Origin: JAXHLG01 sp964505305
Lineage (GTDB): Bacteria > Patescibacteriota > Minisyncoccia > Moranbacterales > DUUL01
Assembly (NCBI GenBank): GCA_964505305.1
Contig: CAZDHE010000001.1
Span: 1 to 64,000, forward strand
Length of the DNA: 64,000 nt
Reading direction: 5' to 3'
Part shown: positions 34,042-43,258 of the stretch, in pieces
Numbering within the stretch: the first letter of the stretch is position 1
Layout: each line of letters opens with the position of its first letter
The notes under the pieces: model-generated
The model's database searches: none
Seen by the model: the letters and a program-made list of their open reading frames with translations, nothing else
What the model was told of the DNA's origin: nothing
Translations under genes and position numbers: made by a program

Positions 34042-36408
34042 ATGACAAAACAAGAGAATAAAAAAAACAGAGAAAAAGATGACAAAGATAAAACAATTTC
34101 CAAGGAAGTGTCTCTGCTAAATATTGATGCTAAGAAAAGCATAACTTCGGTTTTACTTGTTATTGTGGCTTTGATTTTTATTTTAAGCTTATTTGATGGT
34201 GCCGGAGTGGTGGGCAATTATGTAGATAAAGCTCTTAGAATGGCTTTTGGGTGGGGAAGATTCGCGCTTCCTTTTTTATTGATAATTTTGGGGGTGGTTT
34301 ATTTTAGAAAATACCAAAGATACAGATATTATTTGACTACCGCCGGCGCTCTCATTTTTTTTATTTGTTTGTTGATACTTTTCCATCGCGTAGCCGGTAA
34401 TTTGGAAGAGATGAAAGAGGTGGCAAGATCCGGCGAAGGAGGGGGATTTATGGGATTTGCGCTTGCCTATCCTCTTTTTAAGTATTTCGGCGGATTGGCG
34501 GCGGTAATTTTATCAACCGGGTTTTTGTTGATAGGATTTATTTTAACTTTTAATTTTCCTTTAAATAAGTTTTTTGCCAGTGCTTGCCGTTATTATAAAA
34601 CCTTTTTTGCCAAAGTAAAAGAAGCAGTTTCTCCGGGAAGAACTGAAGAGGCAGGAACTGAGGATGAATATGATAAAAAAAGAGAGAGCGCGGAAGAAGG
34701 GGCCAACATTAAAGAAGACTCTATAAAATTTGCCGATGAAGAAGATGGAGAGGATGATTATGATGAAGAAAAAAAGCTCGCAGCTGCAGCTAAAAAAGAG
34801 TATTCAAAAAGCGTTTTATCCGAAAACGGTCCGGATTTAAGTCAAAATAGTCTTTCCGAGTGGGATTGGGAATTACCTTCGGTAAATCTCCTTGAAAAAC
34901 CTAAAAAGCGCAAGGATCCGAAGAATTTAGACAAAAAAGCCGAGGCTATCGTGAGAACGCTGGAAGAATTTGGAATAAAGGTTCACTACAAGGGTTATAA
35001 CTTAGGTCCCTCAGTGGTTCAATATACTTTTGAGCCGGCTAGCGGAATCAAGCTTAGCCGCATTCTTTCTTACCAGGATGATTTGGCTTTAAGCTTAGCC
35101 TCTCCTTCTGTGAGAATAGAAGCTCCTATTGCGGGAAGATCTTTAATCGGGGTGGAAGTACCCCTGCCGTCTGAAAACTGCGCAGAAGTTAGAGTGAGAG
35201 ATTCTATTGAGGATAGGGAGTTCCAAGAGCTTGATTCTAATTTGGGTATAATTTTAGGTGAAGATGTTTATGGAGAAAGAGTTTTCGCGGATATAAAAGA
35301 CATGCCCCACCTAATGGTAGCCGGAGCTACCGGGATGGGGAAAAGCGTTTGCGTGAATACTATCTTGACATCCCTTTTATATCAAAATACGCCGGAGGAT
35401 CTTAAGTTAGTCTTGATTGATCCTAAAAGAGTGGAATTGAATCTTTACAGCGGAATCCCGCATTTGATGGGTTCTGTTATTACTAATATGTCTGAAGTAG
35501 TGAATGCTTTAGGCTGGGCTATTAACGTGATGGATCAGAGGTATGAAATTATGGAAGAAGTTGGAGCTCGAGACTTGGAGGCTTATAATAATAAGTTCAA
35601 AAGAGGCAAAAAAAGGCAAGTTAAAGACCCGGAAACGGGAGAATATTATTACGAAGATCTTCAAAAGCTGCCTTGCGTAGTTATTATTATTGATGAGCTT
35701 AATGATTTAATGGCGGTTCATAAGAAAGAAGTGGAAGGAATGATTGTTCGTTTGGCTCAGAAATCCAGGGCTGTGGGTATACATCTTATCCTCTCTACCC
35801 AAAAGCCAAGCGCGGATGTTATTACCAGTCATATAAAAGCCAATATTCCGGCTAGAATTGCTTTAAAGGTTCTTTCTCAAGTTCATTCCAGGGTAATTTT
35901 GGATAGGGCGGGAGCTGAAAAGCTTTTAGGAAAGGGGGATATGCTTTTCGTGGGTAGTGACGGCAATTATATGAGGCGTATTCAAGGAGCTTTTGTTTCT
36001 ACAGAAGAAACGGAAAAACTTGTTTCTTTTTGGAAAAAAAGCGCTAAAAAGAGAGGTTACATTAAAAGAGATAATGAAATGGAGAAAAATTTTGAAAAAG
36101 AAAGAAAGAAGCCGGTTGAAAAATCCGGGGGTGTAGAGGGTGGTGAAGATCTGGATGATTTATTTGATGAAGTCAAAGAAACGGTTATCAGTACAGGAAA
36201 AGCTTCCACCTCTTTTATTCAATCCAAGTTTTCTATCGGGTATCAAAGGGCTAATAGAATTATGATGCAATTGGAGGAAAACGGAGTTGTGGGTCCTGCT
36301 CGAGGTTCCAAACCCAGAGAGATATTGCTTGGCGGAGTGGATGAAACAAGCTCGGGAAGCTATGAAGATCCGCGGAACGATGATGGCGAGGTGGGTGATA
36401 ATTATTGA
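34042..36408 (+). CDS. ftsK: DNA translocase FtsK/SpoIIIE
   Basis: A 788-residue septal DNA pump. Four membrane helices lie within about residues 30-180. A Lys/Glu-rich linker follows, then the motor with Walker A GATGMGKSVCVNT (about 427; Met where Ser is usual) and LVLIDPKRVELNLYSGIPHL, and a C-terminal gamma winged helix (about 715-770) ending GPARGSKPREIL. It uses ATP to clear chromosomes from the closing septum and fits with ftsA and ftsZ 2-4 kb downstream. The linker is much shorter than in E. coli, as in most bacteria. Confidence 0.95.
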   Translation: MTKQENKKNREKDDKDKTISKEVSLLNIDAKKSITSVLLVIVALIFILSLFDGAGVVGNYVDKALRMAFGWGRFALPFLLIILGVVYFRKYQRYRYYLTTAGALIFFICLLILFHRVAGNLEEMKEVARSGEGGGFMGFALAYPLFKYFGGLAAVILSTGFLLIGFILTFNFPLNKFFASACRYYKTFFAKVKEAVSPGRTEEAGTEDEYDKKRESAEEGANIKEDSIKFADEEDGEDDYDEEKKLAAAAKKEYSKSVLSENGPDLSQNSLSEWDWELPSVNLLEKPKKRKDPKNLDKKAEAIVRTLEEFGIKVHYKGYNLGPSVVQYTFEPASGIKLSRILSYQDDLALSLASPSVRIEAPIAGRSLIGVEVPLPSENCAEVRVRDSIEDREFQELDSNLGIILGEDVYGERVFADIKDMPHLMVAGATGMGKSVCVNTILTSLLYQNTPEDLKLVLIDPKRVELNLYSGIPHLMGSVITNMSEVVNALGWAINVMDQRYEIMEEVGARDLEAYNNKFKRGKKRQVKDPETGEYYYEDLQKLPCVVIIIDELNDLMAVHKKEVEGMIVRLAQKSRAVGIHLILSTQKPSADVITSHIKANIPARIALKVLSQVHSRVILDRAGAEKLLGKGDMLFVGSDGNYMRRIQGAFVSTEETEKLVSFWKKSAKKRGYIKRDNEMEKNFEKERKKPVEKSGGVEGGEDLDDLFDEVKETVISTGKASTSFIQSKFSIGYQRANRIMMQLEENGVVGPARGSKPREILLGGVDETSSGSYEDPRNDDGEVGDNY

Positions 36409-36594
36409 AATAGAGAAGAGGCGAAACAGTAGTAAGTAGTAACGAAACAGAAGTAAATAGTGAGTGAGTATTAAAAAAGAAAAAACAAGAGCGTTTTCTT
36501 TGGGAGTATTTAAATAATAATATTGCTTAATTCTTTGCAAAAACAGTTATTAATGTTAAAGTAAAAGCGAAATCATTAAAATTAAATCAAAAAA

Positions 36595-36915
36595 ATGAAA
36601 AATCAAGAAAAAGAATCTAATTCTCGGTGGGCGAACTTTCTTTTAGCTTTTCTGGATGGATTTATCAAGAAACTTTCCTTGAATGTTGTTTTTAACGTAA
36701 AGAAACAAGTGGACGAATTCGTATTTAAAATTAAGAGCGGTTTTTTGATAGCAGTTTTCTTGTTGGCGGGGTTAATTTTCTTGTTGGGAGGCATGGTGGT
36801 TTTATTAAATGATGCACTGAATTTATTTCCCGGCGATGGATATTTTTTAATGGGAGTGCTTAGTATCTTTATTGCCGCGTTAATTGGGTTAATGAGTAAG
36901 GTGGCCCGCAGATAA
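36595..36915 (+). CDS. small membrane protein, YqjE/holin-superfamily-like
   Basis: A 106-residue protein with two hydrophobic helices (about residues 50-72 and 82-102) after a polar N-terminus. The layout resembles the phage holin superfamily 6/YqjE group, but identity is weak. The next gene looks like the YqjD/ElaB (DUF883) type, and yqjD-yqjE are neighbours in enterobacteria, which supports the reading. Role unknown; envelope or ribosome-membrane association is only a guess. Confidence 0.55.
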   Translation: MKNQEKESNSRWANFLLAFLDGFIKKLSLNVVFNVKKQVDEFVFKIKSGFLIAVFLLAGLIFLLGGMVVLLNDALNLFPGDGYFLMGVLSIFIAALIGLMSKVARR

Positions 36916-36978
36916 GGAGAAAGCTTTAAAGTAAAATCGCTTTGTTTAAAGATGTTTTTAAAAATTAATAATAATTAT

Positions 36979-37215
36979 ATGGAGACCAAAGATGTGAAAA
37001 AAAAGTGGGAAAACCACAAGAAAAGAGCCGAAGAAGAGGCTCAAAAAGTGAAGGAGCATATGCAGGATGCTACTAAAAAAACCCAGGATTATATCAAAGA
37101 AAATCCTGAAAAAGCAGCTATGATATCTGCCGGCATCGGAGCTGCCGTAGGAGTTGCTATGGCCGCTTTAATGGGTCATAAAAAAAGAAATAAGGATAAG
37201 CAAGACAAAAAGTAG
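36979..37215 (+). CDS. YqjD/ElaB-like (DUF883-type) protein
   Basis: A 78-residue protein with a charged helical N-terminus (KKKWENHKKRAEEEAQKVKEH) and a C-terminal glycine/alanine-rich membrane helix, IKENPEKAAMISAGIGAAVGVAMAAL. This mirrors the DUF883 pattern YVRENP...GAGVG of YqjD and ElaB, tail-anchored proteins that tether inactive ribosomes in E. coli. An ATG at 36952 in the same frame would add nine residues; I chose 36979 because the added residues are not family-like. Downstream of the YqjE-like gene, likely same operon. Confidence 0.6.
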   Translation: METKDVKKKWENHKKRAEEEAQKVKEHMQDATKKTQDYIKENPEKAAMISAGIGAAVGVAMAALMGHKKRNKDKQDKK

Positions 37216-37488
37216 TAAGTTTTCAAGAACTTTTTAGAAAACGAAATACCCTTTCGGGGAGTTTGGGTGGTTTTTTCCAGAAATAGATGTTTTTGTTCCT
37301 GTTAAAGATGGGCAATATTTATTTGTTTAATTTTTTGGTTTCAGAAAAATTAATTTAATGAAAAATGATTTTAATCAGCGCTTTTTAAATTAAATTTGAA
37401 GGAATGTTTTTGTTTTCGGGGTGTTTTGGGCTTAAAGCGAGGAACGGTTATGAAATATTTATTCGCTGTTTTCCATTGTCTTTGCCTG

Positions 37489-38223
37489 CTATCTACGCCA
37501 AAGCAAATTGAAAAGAAACCTGAAATAATTGATAGTTTCTGCCTCTTTAATTTGAATTATTTTGTCTTTTGAAAATAGAAAAACCTTTTTTTCTGTAATG
37601 ATAACGTTTTTTTGTTTCGGAGAAGTTTCTTGGAGGATTTTCGTTCTTACGAAAGAAGCTTTTTTTAAAGGAGCGGTTTTTATTGGATAAATTTCTTCAA
37701 CGGTAAACTCTTCTCCCACCCTTTCTCTAATTTTTTGATAGCTTTTTTGCAGATTGGTTTGAAGCTTTTTCTCTGGCGAGAATAGGATTACCTGGATTTT
37801 TTTGCAGGAATCATTGGCTATTTTTTCAAATAAATTTTTTTTATCATTTGTTTTTTGAAAATGCTTAATCTGGTTTTGGTCGGATTGGAGATAATACTTT
37901 CCCTGCAACAGAGAAATAATTCTCAGAAATTCTCTTTCCTGTTCTTCCGCCTTCCTTTTTTGTATTTTAAGAATATTCAAAAGGTTATCCGGGGAACCGG
38001 CAAAGAAGTAATTTCGATACCCCTTTTTCTCTTTGGTTACAAGTTCTTTTCTGCGAAGGCTTTCTAAATTCCTGTAAATGGTAGGGCGGCTGATGGAGGT
38101 TTTTGAAGCTAATTTACTTATGCTGGAATAACCATTTTCCATTAAAATAAGATAAATATCAGCTTCTTGCTTTTTAAGTCCGAGCTTCTTGAGCTCATAA
38201 GAAAGATAATTATAGTCTCTCAT
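37489..38223 (-). CDS. TrmB-like transcriptional regulator
   Basis: A 244-residue protein with an N-terminal winged helix of TrmB type: LGLKKQEADIYLILMENGYSSISKLASKTSISRPTIYRNLESLRRKELV, then a wing and a coiled segment. The C-terminal ~140 residues may hold an effector or dimer domain; sugar-binding residues cannot be assigned. TrmB proteins often control sugar uptake in archaea and CPR bacteria; the target here is unknown. It is transcribed away from ftsA. Confidence 0.82.
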   Translation of the reverse strand: MRDYNYLSYELKKLGLKKQEADIYLILMENGYSSISKLASKTSISRPTIYRNLESLRRKELVTKEKKGYRNYFFAGSPDNLLNILKIQKRKAEEQEREFLRIISLLQGKYYLQSDQNQIKHFQKTNDKKNLFEKIANDSCKKIQVILFSPEKKLQTNLQKSYQKIRERVGEEFTVEEIYPIKTAPLKKASFVRTKILQETSPKQKNVIITEKKVFLFSKDKIIQIKEAETINYFRFLFNLLWRR

Positions 38224-38675
38224 AATTTCTCGGATAAATTTTAGATCAGAAAAGTAATTTAACTGATTTTATCCTTTTTAGGCTTCCAGGTCAATGGATT
38301 GTGCTTTTTTGACAAAGTTTTTTAAAAGAATATAATAGAGTAAAGGAGTGGTTTGCTAAATATTTTTTTCTGTGCTAATCTTTTAAGGGGTTTTATCGGT
38401 AGGCATAAAGAGGGTTTTTCAAAAAACCAAAACTTTTCAGTTTTTTTGTTATTGCGTGATAATCTGATATATAATATCATGAATAGCGTTTTTAATATTT
38501 TTAGGGTTGGCAAAAATAACAATTGCGGCGCAAAAAGGCAAAAGGAGAAAAATATGTTTTTTTATTAGAAAATTTGCAAAGCAATTTGTATGTATCAATA
38601 ATAGAAAATGGATAGAGAATAAATTTTGCAAAAAAAGAAGTGAATTTATTTTATAATAGGCCTATCTAATACAAA
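38224..38675. other. leader region upstream of ftsA
   Basis: A 452-bp gap with a consensus promoter at 38309-38336 but no convincing protein. A 71-codon TTG frame starts at 38353 right after AAAGGAG, yet its translation looks random. Hairpins are possible at 38414-38430 (GGTTTTT/AAAAAACC) followed by AAAACT/AGTTTT with a T-run, and TGATAT-ATA-ATATCA. A second -10 (TATAAT, 38652-38657) with a weak TTGCAA at 20 bp could start ftsA nearly leaderless. Confidence 0.45.
38309..38336 (+). promoter_or_regulatory. consensus promoter upstream of ftsA
   Basis: A perfect TTGACA (38309-38314) and a perfect TATAAT (38331-38336) are 16 bp apart. The first annotated gene is 340 bp downstream, so either ftsA has a long leader or a small RNA is made. 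Confidence 0.8.
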
Positions 38676-39947
38676 ATGACTAAAGGAAAATATATCACGG
38701 CGATTGATTTGGGATCTGCAAACATTAGCACAGTTATATCTCAAATTATTCCGGATGAAAAACCCAGAATTATAGGAGTGGGAAAGGCTCCTTCTAGCGG
38801 TTTAAGAAGAGGTGTTATCGTGGATTTGGAAGAAGTAACCGCCTCAATCAAGAATTCTTTGGAGCAAGCTGAAAGAATGGCGGGAATCAAGGTAGAGGAA
38901 GCTTTCGTGTCTGTGGGCGGCAGTCATTTATCTTGCAATGCCACTCAAGGTGTGATTGCAGTAGGCAGAGCTGATGGAGAAGTAACAGAAGATGATGTGG
39001 AAAGAGTGGTTGAGGCCAGTCAAGCGATAAATATTCCCCATAACTACGAAATTTTACACACGATTCCCAAAAGTTTTAATTTAGATAATCAATCCGGAAT
39101 AAAGGAGCCTGTCGGTATGAGTGGAGTAAGATTGGAAATGAAGGGGGTTATTGTTACAGCTTTTGCCTCTTATCTGAAAAACATTTCCAAATGTCTAAAT
39201 GACGTGGGAGTGGATTTGCAAGGTTTTGTGGCCTCTCCTTTAGCCGCTTCCAAGGCGGCTCTTAATAAGAGGCAAAAAGAACTGGGTGTGGCGTTAGTTG
39301 ACATAGGAGGCGGAACTACTTCTTTGGCTGTCTATGAAGAAAGGGAATTAATTTATTTATCTGTTTTGCCTGTTGGAGGAGGCCATATAACTAATGATGC
39401 AGCCATAGGAATGAGAACTTCCGTAGATGTAGCAGAGCAGGTTAAATTAAAGTATGGTTCTGCGTTGCCTGGCGAAATAGGCAAAAGGGAGCAGATAAAT
39501 TTAGCTGAAATAAATCCTGAGGAAGAGGGTAGTGTATCCCGAAAACATATTTGTGAAATTATGGAAGCCAGGGCGGAAGAGATTTTTCAGATGGTAGAAA
39601 GAGAATTGAAAAAAATCAACAGGTCGGCGTTATTGCCGGCTGGGGCTGTTTTGACAGGCGGCGGGGCTTGTTTGCATGGAATGGTTGATTTATCTAAGGA
39701 GAATCTTAAATTGCCTGCTCAAGTGGGCTTTCCTCGGGAGCTTTCCGGACTGGTAGACAAGGTGGATGATCCCTCCTTTTCCGTTGCAGTAGGGATTATT
39801 TTGTGGGTGCTGGAGGAGGGAGGAGAAGAAAATTCTCTTAAAAGTTCCGGTTCAGGATTCGGTTTTGCGGATAAATTTAAAAAAAGCTTTCCTTCTGATA
39901 AAATCAAGACCCTTAAAAGATGGCTGGAAGGTTTTTTGCCCAAATAG
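38676..39947 (+). CDS. ftsA: cell division protein FtsA
   Basis: A 423-residue actin-like protein that anchors FtsZ to the membrane. It opens with ITAIDLGSANISTVIS (phosphate 1), and has ALVDIGGGTTSLAVYEERELIYLSVLPVGGGHITNDAA and AVLTGGGACLHGMVDL. The C-terminus ends with the amphipathic KFKKSFPSDKIKTLKRWLEGFL, consistent with a membrane-targeting helix. Normal length. ftsZ follows after 440 bp with its own promoter, so the two are not tightly coupled. Confidence 0.95.
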   Translation: MTKGKYITAIDLGSANISTVISQIIPDEKPRIIGVGKAPSSGLRRGVIVDLEEVTASIKNSLEQAERMAGIKVEEAFVSVGGSHLSCNATQGVIAVGRADGEVTEDDVERVVEASQAINIPHNYEILHTIPKSFNLDNQSGIKEPVGMSGVRLEMKGVIVTAFASYLKNISKCLNDVGVDLQGFVASPLAASKAALNKRQKELGVALVDIGGGTTSLAVYEERELIYLSVLPVGGGHITNDAAIGMRTSVDVAEQVKLKYGSALPGEIGKREQINLAEINPEEEGSVSRKHICEIMEARAEEIFQMVERELKKINRSALLPAGAVLTGGGACLHGMVDLSKENLKLPAQVGFPRELSGLVDKVDDPSFSVAVGIILWVLEEGGEENSLKSSGSGFGFADKFKKSFPSDKIKTLKRWLEGFLPK

Positions 39948-40109
39948 AAGTTGGCAATTATCGATTGAAATAGAAAGGGGAGTTAATTGAATATAATAGT
40001 GTTTCTGCCAAAATATGTAAAATAGTTAAAATCTTCCTTTTTGACTTTGAAAATGTAAATAAATTTATTTTTATTTGTTCCGGATTTTAATAGGATATTT
40101 TATTCATTA

Positions 40110-40137
40110 TTGACTTTTTTAAATGGTCTGTTAAAAT
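40110..40137 (+). promoter_or_regulatory. promoter for ftsZ
   Basis: TTGACT (40110-40115) and TAAAAT (40132-40137), 16-bp spacer. Predicts a leader of about 240 nt before the ftsZ ATG. Confidence 0.7.
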
Positions 40138-40327
40138 GTTTTAACTTGATTAAAGTTTAAAGTTGTAATAGAATTATTACTGAACACAAAGGATGCTTTT
40201 TAATTTTTTAGCAAAGGCGAGTTGCTCATTCAGAATCCTCTATTCTTGGAAAAATATTTTTTTACTAAAATTTTATCAAGAAAGCAATTAATTTCTCTTT
40301 CATTTTTTGCTATATTCAATTAAGTAA

Positions 40328-40359
40328 CCCGATTAATCGGGGTTTCAGCGGAAGCTGAA
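40328..40359 (+). promoter_or_regulatory. two hairpins in the ftsZ leader
   Basis: CCCGATTAATCGGG (40328-40341) is a perfect 14-bp palindrome, and TTCAGC-GGAA-GCTGAA (40344-40359) is a perfect hairpin with a GNRA-type loop. They lie 29-60 bases before the start codon and lack a T-run, so a role in translation, stability or protein binding is more likely than termination. The rest of the 39948-40387 gap shows only the promoter. Confidence 0.5.
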
Positions 40360-40387
40360 TAAATTATTAAGACCTAATTAAATAACA

Positions 40388-41674
40388 ATGGCAGAAGTAA
40401 AACCGGAGGTTGAAACATTTGCAAGAATTAAAGTTGTCGGCGTTGGAGGATCCGGTAGTAATGCTATTTCCAGAATGATAGAATGCAAACTTTCCGGAGT
40501 GGAGTTTGTGGCTGTTAATACCGATGCTCAAGATTTGCATGCTTGTGGAGCTAAGGAAAAAATACATATCGGTAAAAACCTTACCAAAGGCTTGGGTGCC
40601 GGGATGAATCCGGAACTTGGCAGGCAGGCGGCTGAAGAAAATAGGGATGAAATTCATGAGGCCTTAAAAAGTTGTGATATGGTTTTTATTGTTTATGGAG
40701 CCGGTGGGGGAACAGGTTCGGGAGCCGGTCCCGTGGTAGCGGAAGCTGCCAGGGAGGCGGGTGCCTTGACGGTGGGGGTTATCACTAAACCTTTTGCTTT
40801 TGAAGGAAAGCAAAGATCGGCTATTGCGGAAGAGTCTTTAGAAAACCTTAAAGACAGAGTGGATACGCTTATTTCCATCCAAAACGACAAATTATTGCAA
40901 ATTATTGATAGACAAACCTCTCTTTTGAATGCTTTTAGAATCGTAGATGATGTTTTAAGGCAGGGAGTTCAAGGAATTTCCGATTTAATAACCAAGCCGG
41001 GAATTATTAACGTTGATTTTGCTGATATAAAATCGGTAATGCAAGACAGCGGTTCCGCTTTAATGGGAGTGGGAGTGGTTTCCGGTGAAAACAGGGCTCA
41101 GCAAGCAGCTAAGGAAGCTATCAACTCTCCTTTGCTGGATGTTTCTATCGAGGGGGCCAGGGGAGTGTTATTTAATATTACCGGCGGTACCGATCTTACT
41201 ATGATGGAAATTAACGAAGCGGCCAGCTTGATTACGGAAAATGTAGATCCCAATGCCAGAATTATTTTCGGAGCAGCGTCTGATGAGACAGTTAAGAAAG
41301 GAGAGGTGAAGATAACAGTTGTAGCTACCGGTTTTGATGGGGGGAATACGCAGGAAGACTTTTTAAGCCAGATGCAAAGTCCGGATTTTGAGCAAACGGA
41401 AGAGCAAGAGAAAAAAGAATCAAGTTTTTTTAGCAGTTTTGAAACAGAGGGACGCAGAGATGAGAAAAGTTCTCTTCCCGATATATCTGAAGAAAAGACA
41501 GGTGATCGCAGAGAAGGATTTGATAATGATTTCGAAAAAAAGAATTTGCAAGATCAAAGTGAAGAAACCTCCGGGCGCAAGAAGAAAGGCACCTTTAACG
41601 AAGAAAGCCCTCTGGAAGAATCCGATGACGATTTGGAGATCCCGGCTTTTATAAGAAAAAAGATGGGAAAATAA
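40388..41674 (+). CDS. ftsZ: cell division protein FtsZ
   Basis: A 428-residue tubulin-like GTPase forming the Z-ring. The GTP signature GAGGGTGSGAGP is at about residues 103-114, the N-terminal nucleotide loop is VVGVGGSGSNAISRM, and the T7 loop has INVDFADIKSVM. A ~95-residue acidic, disordered linker ends in the conserved peptide EIPAFIRKKMGK that binds FtsA. Normal domain order. An inverted repeat with a T-run follows. Confidence 0.97.
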   Translation: MAEVKPEVETFARIKVVGVGGSGSNAISRMIECKLSGVEFVAVNTDAQDLHACGAKEKIHIGKNLTKGLGAGMNPELGRQAAEENRDEIHEALKSCDMVFIVYGAGGGTGSGAGPVVAEAAREAGALTVGVITKPFAFEGKQRSAIAEESLENLKDRVDTLISIQNDKLLQIIDRQTSLLNAFRIVDDVLRQGVQGISDLITKPGIINVDFADIKSVMQDSGSALMGVGVVSGENRAQQAAKEAINSPLLDVSIEGARGVLFNITGGTDLTMMEINEAASLITENVDPNARIIFGAASDETVKKGEVKITVVATGFDGGNTQEDFLSQMQSPDFEQTEEQEKKESSFFSSFETEGRRDEKSSLPDISEEKTGDRREGFDNDFEKKNLQDQSEETSGRKKKGTFNEESPLEESDDDLEIPAFIRKKMGK

Positions 41675-41721
41675 TTAACAAAAAAAGCGTTTAGAGCGAA
41701 TTTTAAGGGTTTTTTTGTTAA
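41675..41721 (+). terminator. A/T-rich terminator after ftsZ
   Basis: TTAACAAAAAAA (from 41675) pairs with TTTTTTTGTTAA (to 41721) around a loop containing GCGTTTAGAGCG. Weak in G/C but well placed. Confidence 0.5.
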
Positions 41722-41791
41722 AAAGGAATTTAATTGCGAGTATTATTTTTCTAAGAATTAACTAAATTAAAAGATTTATTTTAGAGAAATA

Positions 41792-41820
41792 TTGACATTT
41801 AGCTTGCGATTGTGTAGAAT
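41792..41820 (+). promoter_or_regulatory. str operon promoter
   Basis: A perfect TTGACA (41792-41797) and TAGAAT (41815-41820) with a 17-bp spacer. Gives a leader of about 145 nt before rpsL. Confidence 0.85.
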
Positions 41821-41973
41821 CGTAATTGCTTTGGTTTTTGCGAAATGATGATCCAAAATCCAAACATTTCAAGATTGGAAAACTGAATAAGATGTAATAT
41901 TGTTTATTAATTTAAATTTTCAAAACAATATTTTTTTATAAATTTGTTAAATTAACAGTTAAATTTAAGAAAA

Positions 41974-42393
41974 GTGCCAACAATTAATCAACTCATTAGA
42001 AAGCCCAGAAAAAAGGTGGTCAAAAAATCTAAAACTACGGCTTTGGATTTTGGTTTTAATTCCATAAAAAACAAGCCGGTTTACTACCCTTCTTGTTTTA
42101 AGAGGGGTGTTTGTGTAAAAGTGGGAACAACCAGCCCGAAAAAACCGAACTCCGCTCTGCGTAAAATTGCCAGAGTAAAATTGACAAATGGAAAAGAAGT
42201 AACCGCCTACATTCCCGGAGAAGGGCATAATTTGCAAGAACACTCCATAGTTTTGTTAAGAGGCGGAAGAGTTCCCGATCTTCCGGGTGTCAGATACCAA
42301 GTGGTTAGAGGTGTTTTGGATGCGGCCGGAGTGGAGGGGAGAAATAAAGGAAGGTCTAAGTATGGCTGTAAAAAACCCAAAGAGAAGAAGTAG
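41974..42393 (+). CDS. rpsL: 30S ribosomal protein uS12
   Basis: A 139-residue S12, the decoding-centre protein. The conserved TTSPKKPNSALRKIARVKL keeps the Lys at the classic streptomycin site (KKPNS), and HNLQEHSIVLLRGGRVPDLPGVRY is intact. The segment before KRGVC carries the ~13-residue insertion also known in Firmicutes-type S12. Start is GTG at 41974. First gene of the str operon, under the promoter at 41792-41820. Confidence 0.97.
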   Translation: MPTINQLIRKPRKKVVKKSKTTALDFGFNSIKNKPVYYPSCFKRGVCVKVGTTSPKKPNSALRKIARVKLTNGKEVTAYIPGEGHNLQEHSIVLLRGGRVPDLPGVRYQVVRGVLDAAGVEGRNKGRSKYGCKKPKEKK

Positions 42394-42488
42394 CTTCTAA
42401 ATATTTGGAATTACCGCAATGTTTAAAATTTTTGTTGTAAAGTTTTTTAACTATCTAATAATCCTAAAAGATTTAAAATTAGCAAGAT

Positions 42489-42956
42489 ATGTCTAGAAAA
42501 AATAAGGTTTATCAAAAAAATTGGAAGCCGGATCCTGTTTATAATTCACTTTTAGTGGGCAGGTTTGTAGGTCAGATATTAGAGGACGGAAAAAAGTCCG
42601 TTGCTGAGGCTGTTGTGTACGACTCTTTTGAAGAAATTCACAAAAGAACCAAGAAGGGAGGATTAAATGTTTTTGAGCAAGCTATTAAGAATGTTTCTCC
42701 TTTGATGGAGCTTAAGAGCCGTAGAGTGGGAGGAGCCAATTATCAAGTTCCCGTCCCTGTTATAGGGGATAGAAGGGCTACTTTGGCGATGAGGTGGATT
42801 TTGAAAGCCGCTTCTGGCAGAAAAGGAAAAAAGATGTCTTCCAGGTTGGCGGATGAATTGTTAGAAGCCTCAGAGAAAAAAGGAGCTGCTATTAAGAAAA
42901 AGGAAGACACTCATAAAATGGCCGAGTCCAATAAGGCTTTTGCTCATTTTGCCTAA
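42489..42956 (+). CDS. rpsG: 30S ribosomal protein uS7
   Basis: A 155-residue S7, which nucleates the 30S head. Family blocks are DPVYNSLLVGRFVGQILEDGKKSVAEAVVYDSFE, SRRVGGANYQVPVPV and ALRWILKAA-like MRWILKAASGRKGKKM. Normal length. It lies 95 bp after rpsL and 302 bp before fusA, a loose version of the usual str operon. Confidence 0.97.
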   Translation: MSRKNKVYQKNWKPDPVYNSLLVGRFVGQILEDGKKSVAEAVVYDSFEEIHKRTKKGGLNVFEQAIKNVSPLMELKSRRVGGANYQVPVPVIGDRRATLAMRWILKAASGRKGKKMSSRLADELLEASEKKGAAIKKKEDTHKMAESNKAFAHFA

Positions 42957-43258
42957 GATAGATAGAAAAAGAGAGAATAAGTTTGAGCCGAAAATTTATT
43001 TTCATAAAAATCTAAAATAAACATTCTGTTGCCTGAATCCGGATTAATCGAGGCGAGTAACATAATATTTGCATATCTTTCAAGCTGGTGCGAACTGAGT
43101 AAGTCTTCCCATTCACGCCTTGTGGTAAAGTAGTATTGGGAAATATTATTTGTTTTATGAAATTTTAGTTAAAATAATTTTTTAATAATTTTTCAGAGTT
43201 AGCAGGTCCCGAGTAACTTGGATCAGCAACTCTTAATTAAATATATTAAGCTTTTTTT
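42957..43258. other. rpsG-fusA spacer
   Basis: No gene seen. A short inverted repeat, GAGT...ACTC (about 43211-43232), resembles hairpins near 56487 and 56591. No good promoter pair could be fixed; fusA may rely on read-through or on weak A/T-rich boxes near 43130-43170. Confidence 0.35.

Noticed and set aside
38353..38568. 71-codon TTG frame with AAAGGAG upstream
   Set aside because: Sequence looks random and runs through hairpins; kept only as part of the leader description.
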